From Chloroflexota bacterium (GTDB lineage Bacteria; Chloroflexota; Dehalococcoidia; Dehalococcoidales; JAHJRU01), in assembly GCA_018830745.1 (NCBI GenBank), contig JAHJRU010000103.1, forward strand, positions 1-6,109: DNA of 6,109 bases, in the 5' to 3' direction. The position numbers were made by a program, and so were the translations under genes. The notes under the pieces were generated by a model. That model did no database searches, was not told the origin of the DNA, and saw only the letters and a list, made by a program, of their open reading frames with translations. This document shows positions 5,099 through 6,109 of this stretch, piece by piece (positions within the stretch are counted from its first letter, which is position 1; every line of letters starts with the position of its first letter).

Positions 5099-5403
5099 GT
5101 ACTTCCAGTTTTCAACCGCTCCGCCGTTTCGCGGGTGTTCTGTTCCAGGTCTATCAGCAGGTACAGAATCTGCGCAGACGCCAATAAACTTATCCAACCT
5201 GCTACAGCATAGATTATGCCACCAACAACATAAATAGCCGCAAAGCCACCAAACATTGGCAGTTCGCCTGGCACTTTGAAACCCATAGTGCCCATCGCAA
5301 CACCTATTCCGATAGAAAGAATGATACCTACAACTAGGACTACCCACCCAAGTACCTTAAAAACAGTCGCCGCGGTGTACAGGAACTTGTATTTTTTCTC
5401 CAT
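5092..5403 (-). CDS. Small two-helix membrane protein, unknown function
   Basis: I do not recognise a named family for this 103-residue protein. It has a short basic cytoplasmic-type start (MEKKYKFLY), a first membrane segment at about residues 14-38 (GWVVLVVGIILSIGIG core), a glycine/proline loop (KVPGELPMFGG, 43-53), and a second segment at about 52-84 (AAIYVVGGIIYAVAGWISLLASAQILYL region, long enough for one helix plus an amphipathic extension). A polar helix follows (IDLEQNTRETAERLK). The layout suggests two helices with both ends in the cytoplasm. Gene status is well supported: an anti-Shine-Dalgarno match AAGGAGGTG (5409-5417) lies five bases before ATG 5401-5403, and a near-consensus promoter sits at 5451-5479. 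The DUF4349 gene follows 97 bases downstream; both are membrane proteins, but a common function is only a guess. Confidence 0.82.
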   Translation of the reverse strand: MEKKYKFLYTAATVFKVLGWVVLVVGIILSIGIGVAMGTMGFKVPGELPMFGGFAAIYVVGGIIYAVAGWISLLASAQILYLLIDLEQNTRETAERLKTGSTG

Positions 5404-5425
5404 GTCTACACCTCCTTATTATGTA

Positions 5426-5450
5426 TTGCCATGCACCTTTTGGTGGGCAA
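5426..5450. promoter_or_regulatory. Bulged inverted repeat at the transcription start of the 5092-5403 gene
   Basis: TTGCC (5426-5430) and GGCAA (5446-5450) form an outer arm pair and CACC (5434-5437) and GGTG (5442-5445) an inner pair around TTTT, with ATG (5431-5433) unpaired on one side. The predicted start site (near 5444) falls within it, directly downstream of the -10 box, the usual place for a repressor operator. An RNA hairpin is less likely because the transcript would lack most of one arm. Confidence 0.3.
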
Positions 5451-5479
5451 ATCATAATCCCCATCCCCCGTGTTGTCAA
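5451..5479 (-). promoter_or_regulatory. Near-consensus sigma-70 promoter of the 5092-5403 gene
   Basis: On the minus strand a perfect TTGACA (-35, 5474-5479) is followed by exactly 17 bases and TATGAT (-10, 5451-5456). Transcription would start near 5444, giving a leader of about 40 bases with the AAGGAGGTG ribosome binding site. The TTGACA overlaps the TGA stop codon of the upstream ComEC-like gene (5476-5478). This is the best promoter in the window. Confidence 0.72.
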
Positions 5480-6109
5480 GACCCCACCTTCACCCATAGT
5501 TTCTCACCATCGGTAATGAACTCGACATTACCATCCTCGTCCGTCCGAAACACATTTCCCCTCCCCACCTCCTCCACCAGCCTGTCCAAAACCGCCGTAC
5601 CGGGATGACCGAAGCGGTTATCCTTTCCCGCAGATATAACCGCCAGGTGAGGGGCAACCACCGCCAGGAACTCAGGTGTGGTGGAAGTATCCGAGCCATG
5701 ATGGGCTACTTTCAATACCGTGCTAGCCAGGTCGGCACGGCGCATTATCAGTTCAAGCTCGGCTGCCCGCATTATATCCCCGGTAAGCAAAAAGCTCACC
5801 TTGCCGAAGCTTACCCGCAATACCACCGCCTCATTGTTCGGGTCAGATTCTGCATCACTCGACAAAGACGCCGGCGGATTTAACACCTCTATAATAACCC
5901 CACCACTCAGGACCATCCGCTGCCCAGCCCGCGCTATGGTGCTCCTGATACCCTTTCCCCCGATAAGCCCGAGCCACCGGTCGGATAGCAAAGACTCCTC
6001 CCCCACAGCAGGGTAAAGCACCTGTTCAACCCGGTACCTCTGCAACACCTCCAGCAGACCGGCAGTGTGGTCGGCCTGGGGGTGACTGAGCACCACCAGG
6101 TCAATAGTC
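5476..6109 (-). CDS. ComEC/Rec2-like protein, C-terminal metallo-beta-lactamase domain (partial)
   Basis: The frame is open through the right edge; 210 residues of the C-terminus are present and the true start is outside the window (the GTG at 6094-6096 is internal to a conserved strand, TIDLVVLSHPQADH). The domain matches the MBL part of ComEC/Rec2, the inner-membrane channel for single-stranded DNA in natural transformation, where this domain is thought to process DNA. Visible motifs, counted from the first residue in the window: SHPQADH (8-14), NNEAVVL (91-97), FLLTGD (106-111), KVAHHGSDTST (133-143) and GKDNRFGHP (161-169). The family's usual first motif is HxHxDH; here the second His is Gln11. 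Because the ComEC membrane domain is not visible, a free-standing ComEC-type MBL protein remains possible. The stop (TGA, 5476-5478) lies inside the -35 box of the next gene's promoter. Confidence 0.85.
   Translation of the reverse strand, partial: TIDLVVLSHPQADHTAGLLEVLQRYRVEQVLYPAVGEESLLSDRWLGLIGGKGIRSTIARAGQRMVLSGGVIIEVLNPPASLSSDAESDPNNEAVVLRVSFGKVSFLLTGDIMRAAELELIMRRADLASTVLKVAHHGSDTSTTPEFLAVVAPHLAVISAGKDNRFGHPGTAVLDRLVEEVGRGNVFRTDEDGNVEFITDGEKLWVKVGS

Noticed and set aside
4786..5187. 133-codon plus-strand frame with a glycine/alanine-rich stretch
   Set aside because: The Gly/Ala richness is the complement of the Pro/Ala linker codons of the DUF4349 protein, and the frame spans two real minus-strand genes.
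5605..5883. 92-codon plus-strand frame opposite the ComEC-like gene
   Set aside because: It is antisense to the AHHGS and TGD motif region, without a plausible start context or domain.
1..6109. A defence system, mobile element, CRISPR array or biosynthetic cluster
   Set aside because: I found no nuclease/helicase pairing, transposase, integrase, direct-repeat array or carrier-protein enzymes; the genes are housekeeping, envelope or single enzymes.

Overview
The window reads as an ordinary, gene-dense piece of a bacterial chromosome with moderate to fairly high GC. Gene families, short intergenic gaps, strong AGGAGG-type ribosome binding sites and sigma-70-like promoters all indicate a bacterium. 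The combination of a stand-alone CinA C-terminal domain, an unnamed radical SAM protein whose N-terminus starts around IRPPSEAYSLL, and small two-helix membrane proteins reminds me of Chloroflexota (Dehalococcoidia-like) genomes. That placement is an impression only; nothing in the sequence proves it. I see no tRNA, rRNA, CRISPR array, insertion sequence, phage gene or attachment site.

Layout, left to right. Bases 1-485 (+) hold the C-terminal part of proA (proline synthesis), which enters from outside the window. It ends tail to tail with rph (RNase PH, 482-1207, -), and the two stop codons overlap. Rph starts at TTG and has a very good promoter of its own (1236-1264). Upstream of it lies a compact minus-strand unit transcribed in the order metallo-beta-lactamase-fold hydrolase (2950-3612), radical SAM protein (1810-2949), PncC/CinA-C nicotinamide-nucleotide amidase (1328-1807), with junctions of 0 and 2 bases. 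A short divergent intergenic region (3613-3699) separates it from a plus-strand pair: a 61-residue two-helix membrane protein (3700-3885) and a DUF167/YggU-family protein (3905-4180). The end of the latter overlaps by 38 bases the end of a DUF4349 envelope protein (4143-4994, -). Further right on the minus strand are a 103-residue two-helix membrane protein (5092-5403) and the C-terminal metallo-beta-lactamase domain of a ComEC/Rec2-like protein (5476-6109), which runs off the right edge.

How the genes work together. Most are housekeeping or envelope genes with no single shared pathway. The one set likely to act or be regulated together is the MBL / radical SAM / PncC unit, where a pyridine-nucleotide salvage enzyme sits downstream of two uncharacterised enzymes. 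The radical SAM protein has a CX4CX2C cluster motif instead of the canonical CX3CX2C. I regard that protein and its operon as the most interesting item here, but I do not see a clear novel multi-gene system. The regulatory DNA is unusually legible: two near-consensus promoters (1236-1264 and 5451-5479, the latter with its -35 box overlapping the stop codon of the upstream gene), a pair of interlocked divergent promoters (3632-3664), and a bulged inverted repeat at the start site of the 5092-5403 gene.
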